A stretch of 64,000 nt of DNA from Poa pratensis (lineage: Eukaryota; Streptophyta; Magnoliopsida; Poales; Poaceae), in contig CAMZMU010000081.1 of assembly GCA_947311845.1 (NCBI GenBank), positions 2,630,524 to 2,694,523 on the forward strand, given 5' to 3'. Position numbers and translations under genes: made by a program. Positions 21,617 to 33,039 of this stretch are shown piece by piece. Numbering within the stretch: the stretch's first letter is position 1; each line of letters starts with the position of its first letter. Under the pieces are notes generated by a model. It searched no databases. It had not been told where the DNA came from and saw nothing but the letters and a program-made list of their open reading frames with translations.

Positions 21617-21670
21617 AGCAGTGCTTTCAGCTTGGAAGATGACGAGGCTGAGGAGGACAAAAGAGAATAG
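21617..21670 (+). pseudogene. Displaced C-terminal coding segment of the GOST gene
   Basis: After the second copy of the target duplication the original frame continues AGC AGT GCT TTC and so on, encoding a short acidic tail that includes AFSLEDDEAEEDKRE and stops at TAG 21668-21670. It is separated from the rest of the exon by the SINE and is no longer read in the simple transcript. The 3' UTR probably continues to about 21930. Confidence 0.8.
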
Positions 21671-21930
21671 TATTTCTACCATGTTCCGTATGCCTAGATA
21701 CCCAGAAACAAGTGATTTGTTGGAGCAAGATTGTTCCCAGGTTCTATGAGTCTTTTTTGGCGGTCCGATGAACTCTGATGTTCCTGCCTTAGTTACACAG
21801 GTTTTGTTGTGGAAGCGTGCGGTTTTTATCCACCCCTTGCAAGAGTAGTGGTTCAAGTTCGATGTGGAGTTCGCATAGGCCAGATTGGTGCACCATTGCA
21901 AATCATTTATATCAAAACAGTGTACATATA

Positions 21931-22655
21931 TGTTCTCTTATCCGGTCTTGTATTATCTGATACCCGTCCTGTATAAAGCTGATGATCCGAGTGTGTTGCT
22001 GGATCAACTGCCTGGAACTGGAAGTTGACATAAAAAATGACCACAATTGGGATTCTTTTGCTTCACAGACCAGGACGTACAGATAGGGTATGGCCGTGCG
22101 AAACATGACCTGTGGCCATGGCTGTCGCGGTGTCAGTGTTGTCAAAACATGACTGATCTGTTTTCGCTGTTAGGTTCAGTTTATGTGTCATTATGAAGCG
22201 AAATCTGGCTCAAATATAAAAGGAAACAAAATCCGGTTCAATGTGTCACAAGGTAACAAATGTCTGGTTCTAGCTTCTAAGTGAAACTTTTACCTTTTCA
22301 TATAATTATTTTAAAACCAAAAAGATATAATTGTACTTTCCAGACAAAACTACACATATCCCCTGGCTATTCTACAAGTATGTCTACATCCAACCGTCAT
22401 CTTTCCAAAAGAAAACTAGAGAGTATCAGATAACCAAGAGGTGTCCCCAGCCTCTGCATTGATTGGCGCGCACAGCCATCCACTTGCAACTATAGAACCA
22501 ACCAATAACCAAAAGCATGTAGATTTAGAGAAACGGAGCACGTGCACCTATATTACAAATTTACAAACGAGACATTTTGGAACCAACCAATGGAGAAGAT
22601 TTTCCCCGGCAAGAAGGACCTCGATGCCCAGTATTTTCCAGGGTTCCATGCCTTC
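21931..22655. other. Convergent intergenic region and 3' UTRs
   Basis: This stretch separates the 3' ends of the GOST gene (+) and the patatin-like gene (-). The part at 22420-22655 is probably the 3' UTR of the latter. No other gene or repeat is recognised. Confidence 0.4.
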
Positions 22656-25600
22656 TCAATCCGTAGCGAGCGGTTGCTCGTTCTTCACAATTGACTCAGC
22701 GGGGTTCTGCTCAGCCCATACAGCTGCATCCTGGTACCCGAGCTCGTACAATTTGTCCAGAACTTCATCTTCAGCAGGCTCCAGAGCCCAGTTGAACAGC
22801 TGGAAATTGTTCAAGAGCATCGATGGTAAGTTCTAAAATAAGACCCATTGAATGTTGGAAGAACTTGTACTACATGTGAATTCTGCTACCTGTCGGGGAG
22901 TAGCTCTGTTCTCTGGATTGCAGTCTGGACTAATACCAATCCCTTGCAGTCCTAGTCTGCTAACTGGGAAAGCACAGATGCGAACCTACAGTAATATATA
23001 TACTACCGGTCAATAATGAACATCGTAAAACAAACATGAAGCAGCAGTACTTTGCACATATCGTGTGGAATGAAACTAAACTATATGGACCTAGTACTAC
23101 AGTAGTCTGGTTCCACACTGGACAGTGAATAGTGCTGAAAACAGAGTAACAGGCTGCTAAAAGCCTAAAACAAAAGCCTGCGCTCTCTCATATGCACAAG
23201 TTTAAGCACAATATATAGGTAGTACTTCAATGAAGTATATGGTTATGTTCAGTACAAACATAGCATAAACAAGCGCACTTCAGAATGAATATGCAAAGAA
23301 CAACATTGTCATGGCAGACAAATGTAGCAGAATCGTTTTTGAATGGCAAATCAACAAATGGTAGCAGAGATGCCTTCATCCTTGGAAGCAAGGAAGAAAA
23401 TTCCTCACAGCAGAATCAAATGATAGACAAGCCTCTAGATAATTTAATTATATATATATATATCCAAGTCCAACAGAACTCTCAATTCCAAAATTATAGC
23501 ATGCAAGACACACTAATAATGCTTGTGATCACAATAATGCTGCAAAAACAGAAAAAAGAAGCTGTATATATACTGTTTCTGAAGCAGAAGTAGGTGGCAT
23601 AAACAATGTAAGCCCCCCATCAATGCAGAGCCTGTTGCGGAAGAAAGTAGCAGGCCTGGGAGCTAAATATCTGTAACAAGAACAAACAAAGCGTCCATTT
23701 ATTAAGAAAATATAACAAAACACACAAATACAGTGTTAGGAAAGGTTAGCATGGGTCTTACCCAGGAATAAAAGAGGATGTAACAACTGCATTAATCACA
23801 TCTTCTTTGGAGTCAAATTGGTCAACCAGTAAGCCCCTAGGCCTCCAGGTTAACTGAGTAATAGCAACTGCATGAGAAGGATATCAGTTTGCTTAAATGA
23901 CTAAGCTAAGTTACTTGTGGGGAAGCAAAGGAAAAAAATGCACATAGGAATTATGGAGATGTGACACTTGTATAATATGAAGCTTACCACGGATCCTTCC
24001 GTTGCACCGGATGTGCAGATCATCTGGGAGAAATTTTTCCAGAACATCCTTGAGTACAGCCTGCACAAGTACACAGGATTACATGGTGAAAGATGTCAAA
24101 TTCAACCAGCAAGTAAGAACTAGTGCTTGAATGTCATATCTTTTGACCATTAGCCTATTTTCTAAGGACGTATAACAAGGACTCATCACCCTTTTATGTC
24201 ATTAATTCACTTGAAGAGGAAAACATAATTTAATCATGAGTTGTTATAGAAAAACATCAAATAACCAAACTTTGAAAAATGCAACGGTCTATAATAGTAC
24301 AGCACATCCCCAACGTGGAAAATTAGTCATGAATAAAAACATTACTCACATTGTGTTGGGTATAATTAACACGTTCAGGGACTCAAGACTCAAGAGTGGG
24401 CATTTGGCACCCAATGATATATGACAAATGTATCTCGAACATCAAAATTTTAATAACTCAGTAGAATTTTTATACGAGATTCTCTTTTTATAAAATCAAA
24501 AGCCCAAGGAAACGTTTAAAGGTACTATACAACAAACAAATGCACCACAATATGCCCTAAGCATGTCATTTCTGCCACATTCCATAGAAGTCACCAAAAT
24601 AAAATAACTCATGGTCATACGTTACATTGCTGATGCTTATGAATCTAACTTTACAGTATCTTAATATTTGATTCCTATTGTTGCACTTAAACAGATAAGC
24701 ATCATAAAACAGACCAACGTAAGAGTTTCAATTAATTACGCAAATCATCAATTCAGAGGAAATGATTCATTATAAGCATTCTTCCGGGTCATTTGCTCCC
24801 TTACCTTACCTTAACCATAGATCACTCAGTGTATTAAACATAAATTTTACAAAAAAACAAAATAAACAGAAAACATACCTCGAGGCGAAAGGCAGTTCCT
24901 TTACTCCGGCAGTTCTCAGCTAGAATCTTGGTCACCTGCAGGGCCTCTTGCATTGTGTTCCCGGATGCAATCACTGCACAGATTATGGCACCAGCTGATG
25001 AGCCAGCTAACGGAGTTCTTTCCTAATGCATGTGCCGAAAAAGGAAAAGAAATATAAGAAGGTTTCTACTATATGAGTTGTACAATATAGTCACAGATAA
25101 GTGATGAATCACACAAATATATGAGTTCCCATGCAGAACCATGGCATGCCCTGCCACCACGTACTACAGAGTAGCATGAGATCAAGACACAACCAAGCGA
25201 GAAAGTAATTTTAACCCATAAGGCACTCAATTGCGTGTAAACAGTAGGCCCAATGGCTCAAATGACAATTCTGCCGAGCTATCTAGCAATACAGCATGAT
25301 ATGTAACATGAGGATATGTTGATTGAGGTGGGGAATAGGATGCATACTGTGATGTAGCCTTTCTCAAGGAGGTACTGCGCGACGCCAATGTGGTAAGGGA
25401 AGAGAAGGCCGGCGGCTGAGAAGCTGAACCCGGGGCTCGCCGTCGCCACCTCCCTCCGCTGCCTCTGTCTCTCCGCTTCCACGTCCTCCGGTCGCTGCTC
25501 CCATATCACCCCCTCCCTCTCCTCCACCTCCTCCACCGGCGCCGTCCCCCTCCCCGCGCGGACGAATCGCGCAGTCATACCTAAGAACAGCTCTCCGGTT

Positions 25601-25866
25601 CTCACTGCGAGCGACTTCCCCTCCTCAGCATCCGGCGGAGGTGGCGACGGCGGCGGCTCTGGGTAGCGGCGCGCGCCGGCGCGGGCGAGGAGGAGGCGGA
25701 AGCGTGACGCTCGTGCGGAGGCGGAGGCCGAGGGCGGAGGGGGAGAGGTGGAGGGTGGCGAGGGTTTGCGCGGGAGGCCGGAGGCGGAGGAGGAGAAGGC
25801 GAGGAGGGAAGCCATGAGGTCTCGTCGCCGGCCGACGAGAAGGCCGCGTGCGCTCGCTCGGAGCAT
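22656..25866 (-). CDS. Patatin-like phospholipase (PNPLA family), 7 exons
   Basis: Minus-strand exons, 5' to 3': 25348-25866, 24879-25022, 23988-24060, 23762-23867, 23574-23670, 22890-22985, 22656-22799; all are GT-AG and sum to 1179 nt (392 residues). Patatin lipases hydrolyse acyl esters with a Ser-Asp dyad. The nucleophile motif GSSAG is at residues 180-184 (Ser182), preceded by FSFSAAGLLFPYHIGVAQ, which carries the oxyanion-side segment. The catalytic Asp is in DGG at residue 298. Both are intact. The first 80 residues are rich in Arg, Ser, Ala and Pro (MLRASARGLLVGRRRDLMAS), suggesting an organelle-targeting peptide, probably plastid or mitochondrial. An internal Met (MASLLAF, residue 18) is an alternative start. 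The C-terminal exon (FNWALEPAEDEVLDKLYELG) matches plant patatin-like proteins of this type. Substrate cannot be told from sequence. Confidence 0.92.
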
Positions 25867-26093
25867 ACGGTGCTGCTGCGTAAGCTCGGATTCTTCTGTG
25901 TCGTTTTGTGCGTCGGAAATCGTCGATTTTCTTTAGACGAGATTTGCTTTCTTTTGACGCACGTACAAGCTCAGTCAATATCGGGAAACACGGGTCTACG
26001 TTCGTTGCGAAACAAAAACCCTAGATTTGTGGTGCGTGAACAACCCGGAGGAAAGGATGTTAAAATTGGGCTTTTCTCGTGGGTGGACTATTA

Positions 26094-28449
26094 GGCCAAC
26101 TCCAAAGGCGCACCCCAAATCGCGCGGACCGTTCCAGTTTGTCTGAGCGGACAAGAGGCACGACCCAACGGCCCACCCCAAACGACTGCACGCAAGCGGA
26201 CATGTCCGTTTCGCCCCAAACCTGACCCAATCCGTTGTCCTCTCTTGTCCTCCCCGGGCCCGATAGACAGCCACACATCCGCCTCTCCTCCCCTTCCACA
26301 AACCCTCGCCTCGTTCCACCGCCGTCCCTCACAGCCGCCCCCAGCCGCTGCTGCCGATGGAGCTACCGACGGAGCTCGACGACGGCCTGCCCAAGCCAAA
26401 GAGGCTCCCCGCGTCTGAGAAGAGAGCCGATTGGAGGGCGAAGGTAAAGCTGCAGAAGGCCGCCGCTAAGGAGAAGAAGGAGATGGAGGCCGAGGCGGAA
26501 CGCGTCGCCGTCGTCCAGGCCCGCGCCAACGCGGACGTCATCGCCAACGAGGCCGCCGCCCGAGCTGTACTCATGCTCAAGGGCGAGGTCCTTTCGGCAA
26601 CACTTGCGGTCGGCTCCCACATCTCGCCCTCGGTGGCAAGCTCGGTGTCGTCCGCCGTGGGAGGCAAACCTCCAAGGTCAGCGTCGCCTGTCCTCTCGTC
26701 GGCCTCGCCCTCCGCCTTCCCGCCCGCGGTCGCGTCGTCCCGTCTCGGCTCGAGGGACACCTTGCCGGAGATATCCTCCATGCCGCTCGTCCTCGACCTT
26801 AACATCACCCCTAGTGCCGCCGACGTCTCGGCACGGCGTAGCAAGGCAACACGGGTGCCGTCGGCCCCCGCAAGCATGCCACAACCACGACAGCTTGTGT
26901 TCGAAGAGCTAACAGTGCCAATCACGTCGTCCAACCCGACGTATTTTGACACCGACGTTCATGGGAGAGATGATTTTTGGAGGCGGCGGCGAGGGACAAG
27001 AGCAAGAGGAGGAGGAGGTGGATGAAGAGGAGGAGCCCGACGAGGACACTCAACACCAAACCCAAGAGGGGGTCTCAATTGATGGTGAACCATTGTTCCA
27101 AGCCACTGGCCCCCAGCAAAAGAAAGCGAAGAACACCCGGACGACCAACTATTCGGAGAAGGAGGACCAGCTTCTTTGCGAAGCTTGGATGGTCATTGGG
27201 CAAGATGCAACTTCCGGTGTCGAGCAAAACCGGACTGCATTTTGGAAAAGGACGGGCAAGCATTTCCACGAGCAAAGAAAGTTGCCGCCATATAGAATTG
27301 AGAGTGATCGGAATGACAAATCTCTCAACAAGAGATGGAATCATATCCAACAAGAGTGCACAAATTCCAGGCCGCCGCCGATCATATCACGGCCGCCCCA
27401 AGAGTGCCATCGGCATTGGAGACATGGTCCTCCAAGCCATGACATTTTTCAAGGAGGTCAACGGAAACAAGTTCACGTTTACCCATTGTTGGGAATTGAT
27501 CAAAGGATGCCCAAAGTGGACCGCCCTCTACAATTCATTGAAGAAGGTGGCGATGCATCAAAGAAGCGCCCAAATGATGATGAGGTTGGAGGTGAAGAGG
27601 CCGGCCCTAGCTCTGGTGCCCGTGCGGTGAGGCCGAGGGGACACAAGGCCACGAAGCAATATTTGAAGCGAGAGTCTTCGGCTCTTGCATTGGAGGAGAC
27701 ATTAAAAGGGTTGATCGCCGGTAAGGAGGAGTCAAGTGCCAAGAGATATGAGGGCAAACGCCGAGACAAGGAAAAGGCGTTGAACAACTTTCTTGAGATG
27801 GCCAGGAAAAAATTAGAGATTGATGAGGCCAATGTACAAACAAGGGCGAAGGAGGTGGAATTGGCGATGAAGGCCGAGGAGAACCGCATCAAGGCCGAGG
27901 AGAACTGGGTGAAGCTTGCGATGATCGAGGAGAACCGCATCAAGGCCGAGGACAACCGGGTGAAGCTCACGTTGATGACCGAGGAGAATCGCATCATGAT
28001 GGCCGACTTGAGCATCATGGACCCGGATCAACGTGCTTGGTTCATCAAAAAGCAAAAGATGATCCGTGAACGAGAGGAATGATCATCTTGGTCATATTTT
28101 TATCTCATTAAACTCATGTTATTTATCTCATTCGAACTATGTCCCATTTTGAACTATGTCACATTTGAAACTATTCCCCATTTGTGCCCCAATGTTGTAG
28201 TGTTTAATTTATTTACTATTATTTTTATTCTTTCTTTATCAGTCTATTTTGATTTGCAATACATTGGAAAGCAAAGAAAAAAGGAACAAAACGGGACCTG
28301 AAAAAAATATAGGGTGGGGAGTTGGGTTTGCCCCCACCCCAAACAGACAAGAGGAGGACACGGACCACTTTTCTGTCCGCAGACCGTCCCAAACGGACCA
28401 ATGCGGACACATTGGGTGTCCGATTTGGGGTGGCCCGTTGGAGTTGGCC
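26094..28449. mobile_element. PIF/Harbinger-like DNA transposon, ORF1 only
   Basis: The left end GGCCAACTCCAAAGGCGCAC and the reverse complement of the right end (GGCCAACTCCAACGGGCCAC) form a TIR of about 30 bp ending CCCCAAATCG. It is flanked by TTA (26091-26093) and TTG (28450-28452), consistent with a 3-bp TTA target with one mutation. The 2356-bp element contains a frameshifted Myb/SANT-type ORF1 and no DDE transposase, so it depended on another element. It starts 228 bp upstream of the patatin-like start codon. Confidence 0.7.
26357..28082 (+). pseudogene. Harbinger ORF1-type Myb/SANT-like protein with NAM-associated C-terminus, frameshifted
   Basis: The first part (26357-26970, MELPTELDDGLPKPKRLPAS onward) carries basic and alanine-rich helices. 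The frame then shifts near 26965 into a glycine/glutamate run and a trihelix/SANT-like segment (YSEKEDQLLCEAWMVIGQD, RTAFWKRTGKHFHE, SLNKRWNHIQQEC). Between about 27360 and 27545 the conserved reading (SAIGIGDMVLQAMTFFKEVN, CWELIKGCPKWTALYNSLKK) is in another frame. After that the NAM-associated C-terminal coiled coil (RRDKEKALNNFLEMARKKLE) returns to the second frame and ends at 28082. At least three frameshifts are present. In this superfamily the Myb-like ORF1 partners the transposase, which is absent here. Confidence 0.7.
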
Positions 28450-28661
28450 TTGCCACGGACTGACAGACGGTCCGACAGGTGAGCCGGTAGGTTTTATCGG
28501 AAGCGTCGGCACACGCCGGTCTATTTGAGACCGAGTACCCCAACGGTGCCCTCAACAGTATGCGGCCAAATATTTTTTTTAAAGAAAATATAACAAAATA
28601 GATGAATTTCATTCAAATTTAGGATATATATTTCGAATTTGCATGAATTTCGAGAACTAAT

Positions 28662-29008
28662 CTAATCATAGTAGTGGTTATCGAATAATTGGTCATAAAC
28701 CGACACGTTGCTGCCGGTCCCGGCATCGCCTCCATTGTCACCTCCATAGTAGGCACCGTCGTCGTTGTCGTCGTCGTCCGGGATCGTCTATACCCGCACT
28801 CCACCGTGAACCAGGCCTCTGCAAACTCGGGCTCGTCCGGCTGTATCGTGTTGAACGACAGCTTGTTGGCGATGGTGAGCTGTCGTTCATACTCTTAGTC
28901 GTCTTCCTGCTCCTCCTTCGGCGACTTTAGTGGCGACGATGTTGGTTTCGCCCTCGCCTCTTTGCGGCTGAAGAACAGCTGGCCCCGTGGTGGCAAGGGC
29001 TTCTCCAT
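28662..29008 (-). pseudogene. Degenerate ORF, unknown family
   Basis: From an ATG at 29008 the minus strand encodes MEKPLPPRGQLFFSRKEARA and continues to an in-frame TAA at 28895-28897. The frame then runs on as EYERQLTIANKLSFN and PDEPEFAEAWFTVEC. A one-base shift near 28790 would give an acidic, glycine-rich tail (GAYYGGDNGGDAG) ending at TAG 28662. The composition suggests a formerly coding sequence, probably transposon-associated. I do not recognise the family. Confidence 0.4.
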
Positions 29009-29064
29009 CTCAGATCATGATGTCAAGTTCATGAGATACTATACCTGGCCATGGGCAGCCCGTC

Positions 29065-30344
29065 TGTAAGAGCATATTTGCTCTAGATATCTTTTGGAGT
29101 CTAATGACAACACATCAACTTGTCTAATGTGTGCTTGAAAATGCAGATAATTCACATCCTTACGAAGTGTCAAGTCGGGAAGCGAGAGGCCCTGGAAATC
29201 TGTTCAGCAGATCTCTACTGTGTCTGGCGGTAGTACCGCTGGTGCAGCGGTAGTATCGCTCCGCCTAGAGCGGGACTCCTGCAGCACGGCTGTACTCCTC
29301 CTGGCGGTGGTACCGCTGGTCTCAGCCAGCGGTACTACCGCTGGTGGTACCGCCAGGGGTACCGCTAGGCAAGATTTGCTCTCTGTTCTCCCAACGGTAC
29401 CCGACGGTAGCTGCCTCGTACTACCGCTGGGTTCCTTCATTTTATTTCGAAGGGTTCCAGTGGTACTACCGGCAGCGCCGCGGTAGTACCGCCAGGCCTG
29501 GCACCTCCGGTATCTCTGAGAGGTACCGCTGCAGCTGGCTGGTGCAGTGCACGAGGTACCGCTGGGAGACCAGGAACGGTAGTACCGCTGTTCCAGCAGT
29601 AGTACCGCTGTGCAGATTTTCTGCACTTAACGGTTCTATTTTCAGGGGCCCCTATTTAAAGACTGCTTCTTCTCCAAGAAGACTAGCTCGCCCAAACTTG
29701 AAGACCACCATTGTTGCAAGCTCAAGAATCACTAGATCTCCCAATCCCTCCACCCAAACTTGTTGATCTTTGGAGAATTGAAGGAGAAGGCACCGAGCCG
29801 ATTTTCATTTCCCCCTCATTCACTTGAGGGACCATTTTTTAGGGTTTCTCTTTGGAAAACCTAGCCCCTTGTTGTACTCACTTGTTGTGTTTGTGACAAA
29901 TTGTAGCCGTTCGGGAGCCCCCAATCCAGTTGTGGGTTGTGCCCAGATTGTTGTTGTAAAAGCTCCGGACTCCGCCTTGAAGGTTTCCGATAGTTAAAGG
30001 TGAACCAAACCTTTGTGGTGCGGTTCATCGGAGAAGAAGGTGAACCCTTTGTGGCTGTTGAGTCATTGTGTTGACTCACACCTCTCCAACGAGACGTACT
30101 CCCCTAAAAAGGAGGAACTCGAGAATACATCCTTGTCTCCGCGTGCTTTCACTTCGGTTACCTCTATCCTTGTTATAGCTTTTACTTCGTGTACCTTGCT
30201 TAGTCGCTAGCTTGTCATATAGGTAAATTCACCGTAGTTGCATATCTAGAGAATTTACCTTTTGTATCAAGCCTAATTTGAAAAAGTACTAAAATTTGAA
30301 GTAGCACCTATTCACCCCCCTCTAGGTGTCATACGATCCTTTCA
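29065..30344 (+). repeat. Probable solo LTR (about 1.28 kb)
   Basis: The segment starts TGTAAGAGCATATTTGC and ends CCTCTAGGTGTCATACGATC followed by CTTTCA, giving TG...CA termini with a 3' end typical of Triticeae LTRs. It is flanked by CCGTC (29060-29064) and CCATC (30345-30349), a five-base target duplication with one mismatch. No second LTR or internal region is nearby, so a solo LTR left by LTR-LTR recombination fits. Orientation is inferred from the promoter-like and leader-like order (TATTTAAAG at about 29649) and is uncertain. Confidence 0.6.
29220..29612. repeat. Cluster of palindromic GGTAGTACCGC motifs
   Basis: About a dozen copies of GGTAGTACCGC, GGTACTACCGC and GGTGGTACCGC variants occur in both orientations within 400 bp inside the putative solo LTR. 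The core GGTA-TACC is nearly self-complementary, so the cluster can form many small hairpins. Confidence 0.7.
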
Positions 30345-30589
30345 CCATCCCGGACGGCCAGACCCGGTCCGAAAATCCTAGTCCGGGCTCGGGCCTGTAT
30401 TTTGGGCCCGACGGTCGGGTCGGACCCGGGCTTGATTAAAATAGGATTTTGGTCATGGTCGGGTCGGACCGATCGGGCCTGGTCAGGATCTTTTGGGCTT
30501 GGGCCGGGCCTAGGGCCAATTTCTGCGGTCCGACCTCGGCCCTGAGTTTTCAGGGTTGGGCTTTTTAGTCCCGGTCTGGCCTGATTTTT
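30345..30589. repeat. GGGTCGGACC/GGGCC-rich repeat block
   Basis: The block contains many short repeats such as CGGGTCGGACC, GGGCCTG and GGGCTTGGGCC in both orientations. It is non-coding and of unknown origin, lying between the solo LTR and a Gypsy integrase scrap. Confidence 0.45.
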
Positions 30590-30890
30590 GTCCAGATATA
30601 TGAGATACCATCGGAACAAACTCATGGCCAAGCTAGGAATCAAGTTGCTCTTCTCATTCGCTTCACACCCTAAAACGGACGGACAAACCAATATGGTCAA
30701 TCGAAGCATATCAACACTTCTACTAATCTTGATCAAGTCGAACCTCAAGAATTGGGAAGATTGTCTACCCCACGCCGAGTCCGCCTACAAACCGCGCCAA
30801 GCACTCCACCACGTTGCGAAGCCCTTTCATGGTCGTCTAATGCTTCGAGCCACTCACCACACTTCATCTACTCCCACTACCTCTACATGA
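30590..30890 (+). pseudogene. Ty3/Gypsy integrase fragment
   Basis: The plus-strand frame includes KLMAKLGIKLLFSFASHPKT, then DGQTNMVNRSISTLL and NLKNWEDCLPHAESAY. These match the end of the integrase catalytic core of plant Gypsy elements (the HPQTDGQTE.VNR and WE..LP..EFAYN motifs). Several conserved positions are changed (FASHPKT, KPRQALHH), and no other part of the element is nearby. Confidence 0.75.
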
Positions 30891-31555
30891 ACGTGTGAAC
30901 ATCGCACAGACATAATGAAGAAGCTACCTTGACGAGGTCGGGCGCCGGACCGCGTGACAAAGTTCGCGGCTCTCGGATGACGAGGACCGCCCCCGTTGCC
31001 CGCATTAAATTACGTTGGCCGACCCTTTAAGTCGCTGACAGAATTGCCTTACCTGTCGGTATCCTACGTGGCGATGGTTGCTGGCGTTTACCTGCACTCC
31101 CACACCGCTTCCTATGGACTGGGAGCATGGTGGGAGTCCCGGCCATGGTATTGGCCCCGTCCGACCAAATTGCCGCTATTGGAGCCACGGCTGGACGTTG
31201 TTTGTGTGTCCAATGTCTTAATATCTCGATTGGAAGGGCTATTGGAAGCGCCACTGGAGATACCTTAGACCGTTTGAACCATCTCGAGGTTTGCCACAAG
31301 GTGACTTGTTAAAATCTTTTTTCTTGTTGCCGATGGGCTCTCATGCATATTGCCCTATTATTTGGTCTACATTTTTCAATGATTGCAAAATCGTGTGAAG
31401 ACACAACACCACAACTAGTTAGACATACACAGCCTATCCTAAGCGCCCAATTCTTCGAGATTCGTGCATCCATTTTACAGTCGAGACCCTCAAGTATGTA
31501 CATATATTGTCTCGAAGTCCCCTAATAATTTGCAAAAGAAACCCCCAATTCAGGA
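30891..31555. other. Intergenic sequence without recognisable features
   Basis: GC-rich at first (to about 31270), then AT-rich. No conserved coding sequence, TIR or LTR end was identified. Confidence 0.4.
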
Positions 31556-31557
31556 TG

Positions 31558-31775
31558 CAGTAACAAAAACATCAAATCACGTATTAAAAAAATTAGATTA
31601 TGCATTCACAAAACTTTCGGACCGTGCAATAACAAAAAAAACAAAAAATGGATTATGCATGAAAAAACTTTTGGATCATGCATTAACAAAAAACATGGAT
31701 TATATGTTAACAAAATATTAAGATCACGATTAACAAAAATTTGGGATCATGCATTAAAAAATAAATTAAGAAGAA
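31558..31775. repeat. Degenerate AT-rich tandem repeat
   Basis: Loose copies of a 25-35-bp motif, GGATCATGCATTAACAAAA, recur at about 31570, 31600, 31650, 31675, 31725 and 31745. The open plus-strand frames here follow from the A-rich repeat and are not taken as genes. Confidence 0.5.
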
Positions 31776-31809
31776 ACTATTATGTTAAAAAGCAAAGTTC
31801 TAGCGCATA

Positions 31810-31864
31810 CTCCCTCGGATCCAAACGTAGATATATGAAGTCAATTAATTTGGAACGGAGGGAG
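31810..31864. mobile_element. Very short Stowaway-like MITE (55 bp)
   Basis: CTCCCTCGGATCCAAACG at the left and the reverse complement CTCCCTCCGTTCCAAATT at the right, with TA on both outer sides (31808-31809 and 31865-31866), mark a complete Stowaway-type element only 55 bp long. Typical Stowaways are several times longer, so this looks like an internal-deletion derivative. Confidence 0.65.
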
Positions 31865-31866
31865 TA

Positions 31867-33000
31867 ATAGATATGCAAATACGTTAGAAGTAGAGGTTCT
31901 AAATGAAAAAGATGCAAACTACCATTAAAAAATATTGAATGGTCTAGATAGTTCGTGCGATCCAACTAGTTTTGAAAAAAACCATGTTCGATTGCAAGCT
32001 TGACGGGAGGGTTGGAGCCAGTGGCGGACCCAGCATTTTATCAATGGGCATGCCGCATCAAAAAAATTGAAAACTATCTGGGCAAAATCCATTGACCGAC
32101 TCAATAAATAATGGTAAAATTAACGTTGTAATATGGTATAGAACCAATAACGCAACCAAAGCCCTAGTTGTTGTTTATCCCGACTAGTGTACGTGCACGT
32201 GCAACGCACGTCTCCATTAATTAATGTAAATCATAATACATTATATAGACCATAAACTTCATCTCATCCTCTTATTTCCCTTTTACCTATTTCTCAGCTA
32301 TCTATTTTTACGATAACTACATTATCAGAGCGCACCCATATATTCTCCTTCATTTACTTATCTCGATTAAATTAACCTCTCCATTTATCACAGTACAACA
32401 TTTTGACACACTTCAAGATATGCACGATTGAACAATCCAAGATCAGAGGAAACATGAGACATTCCTAGGTAGCAAACATACCCATGCATTGCAACGGAGA
32501 AAAGTATAATTTTTTTGGATGAAAAATTTGCATGACCCAGAATTTACCCCAAAATAGAAACCCAAGGAAGTCCGACATATAATATGTGAACTGGTAGGTC
32601 CCTAGAAATTTGCGTTGGTCTGCACTAACATTCCGATCGGTCTACACAAACATTCCGATGGGCTCTCCAAATTTCATCAGTCCGTTTTTTATTGATTTGT
32701 TGTAACTACTGAAAGATATAATGTGAGTCAAATTTTTCAAAAACACCACAACTATGCTTATTATATTTCGCGGTCCCTTTTAATTTTACATGATGTACCA
32801 TATATTTATTCCATATGCTATTTGCCACCGCATTTTCTTATAAAGTTTTCGAGATGCAATTATAATCTAATTTGTCAAAGTTGATCCAGTCAGCAAAGCA
32901 TATGCGCTGAATAGATACATTTGTTAAATTCAGTCAACAAAGAATATGGGTTTTATTAGATCTGTACCAATATTTTGCAGCACAAAATAATGTTAGGACA
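31867..33000. other. AT-rich non-coding stretch
   Basis: No gene is seen. The segment near 32180 (GACTAGTGTACGTGCACGTG) resembles a diffuse motif found again near 35705 (CACTAGAAGGAAAATACGCG) in the same orientation; both may be termini of old dispersed repeats. Confidence 0.4.
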
Positions 33001-33039
33001 AAATAGAGCAAACCATTACGGGAACATACACGCACGAAG

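Noticed and set aside
21513..21749. ORF beginning with a long phenylalanine run
   Set aside because: It is the poly-T tract of the SINE read as codons.
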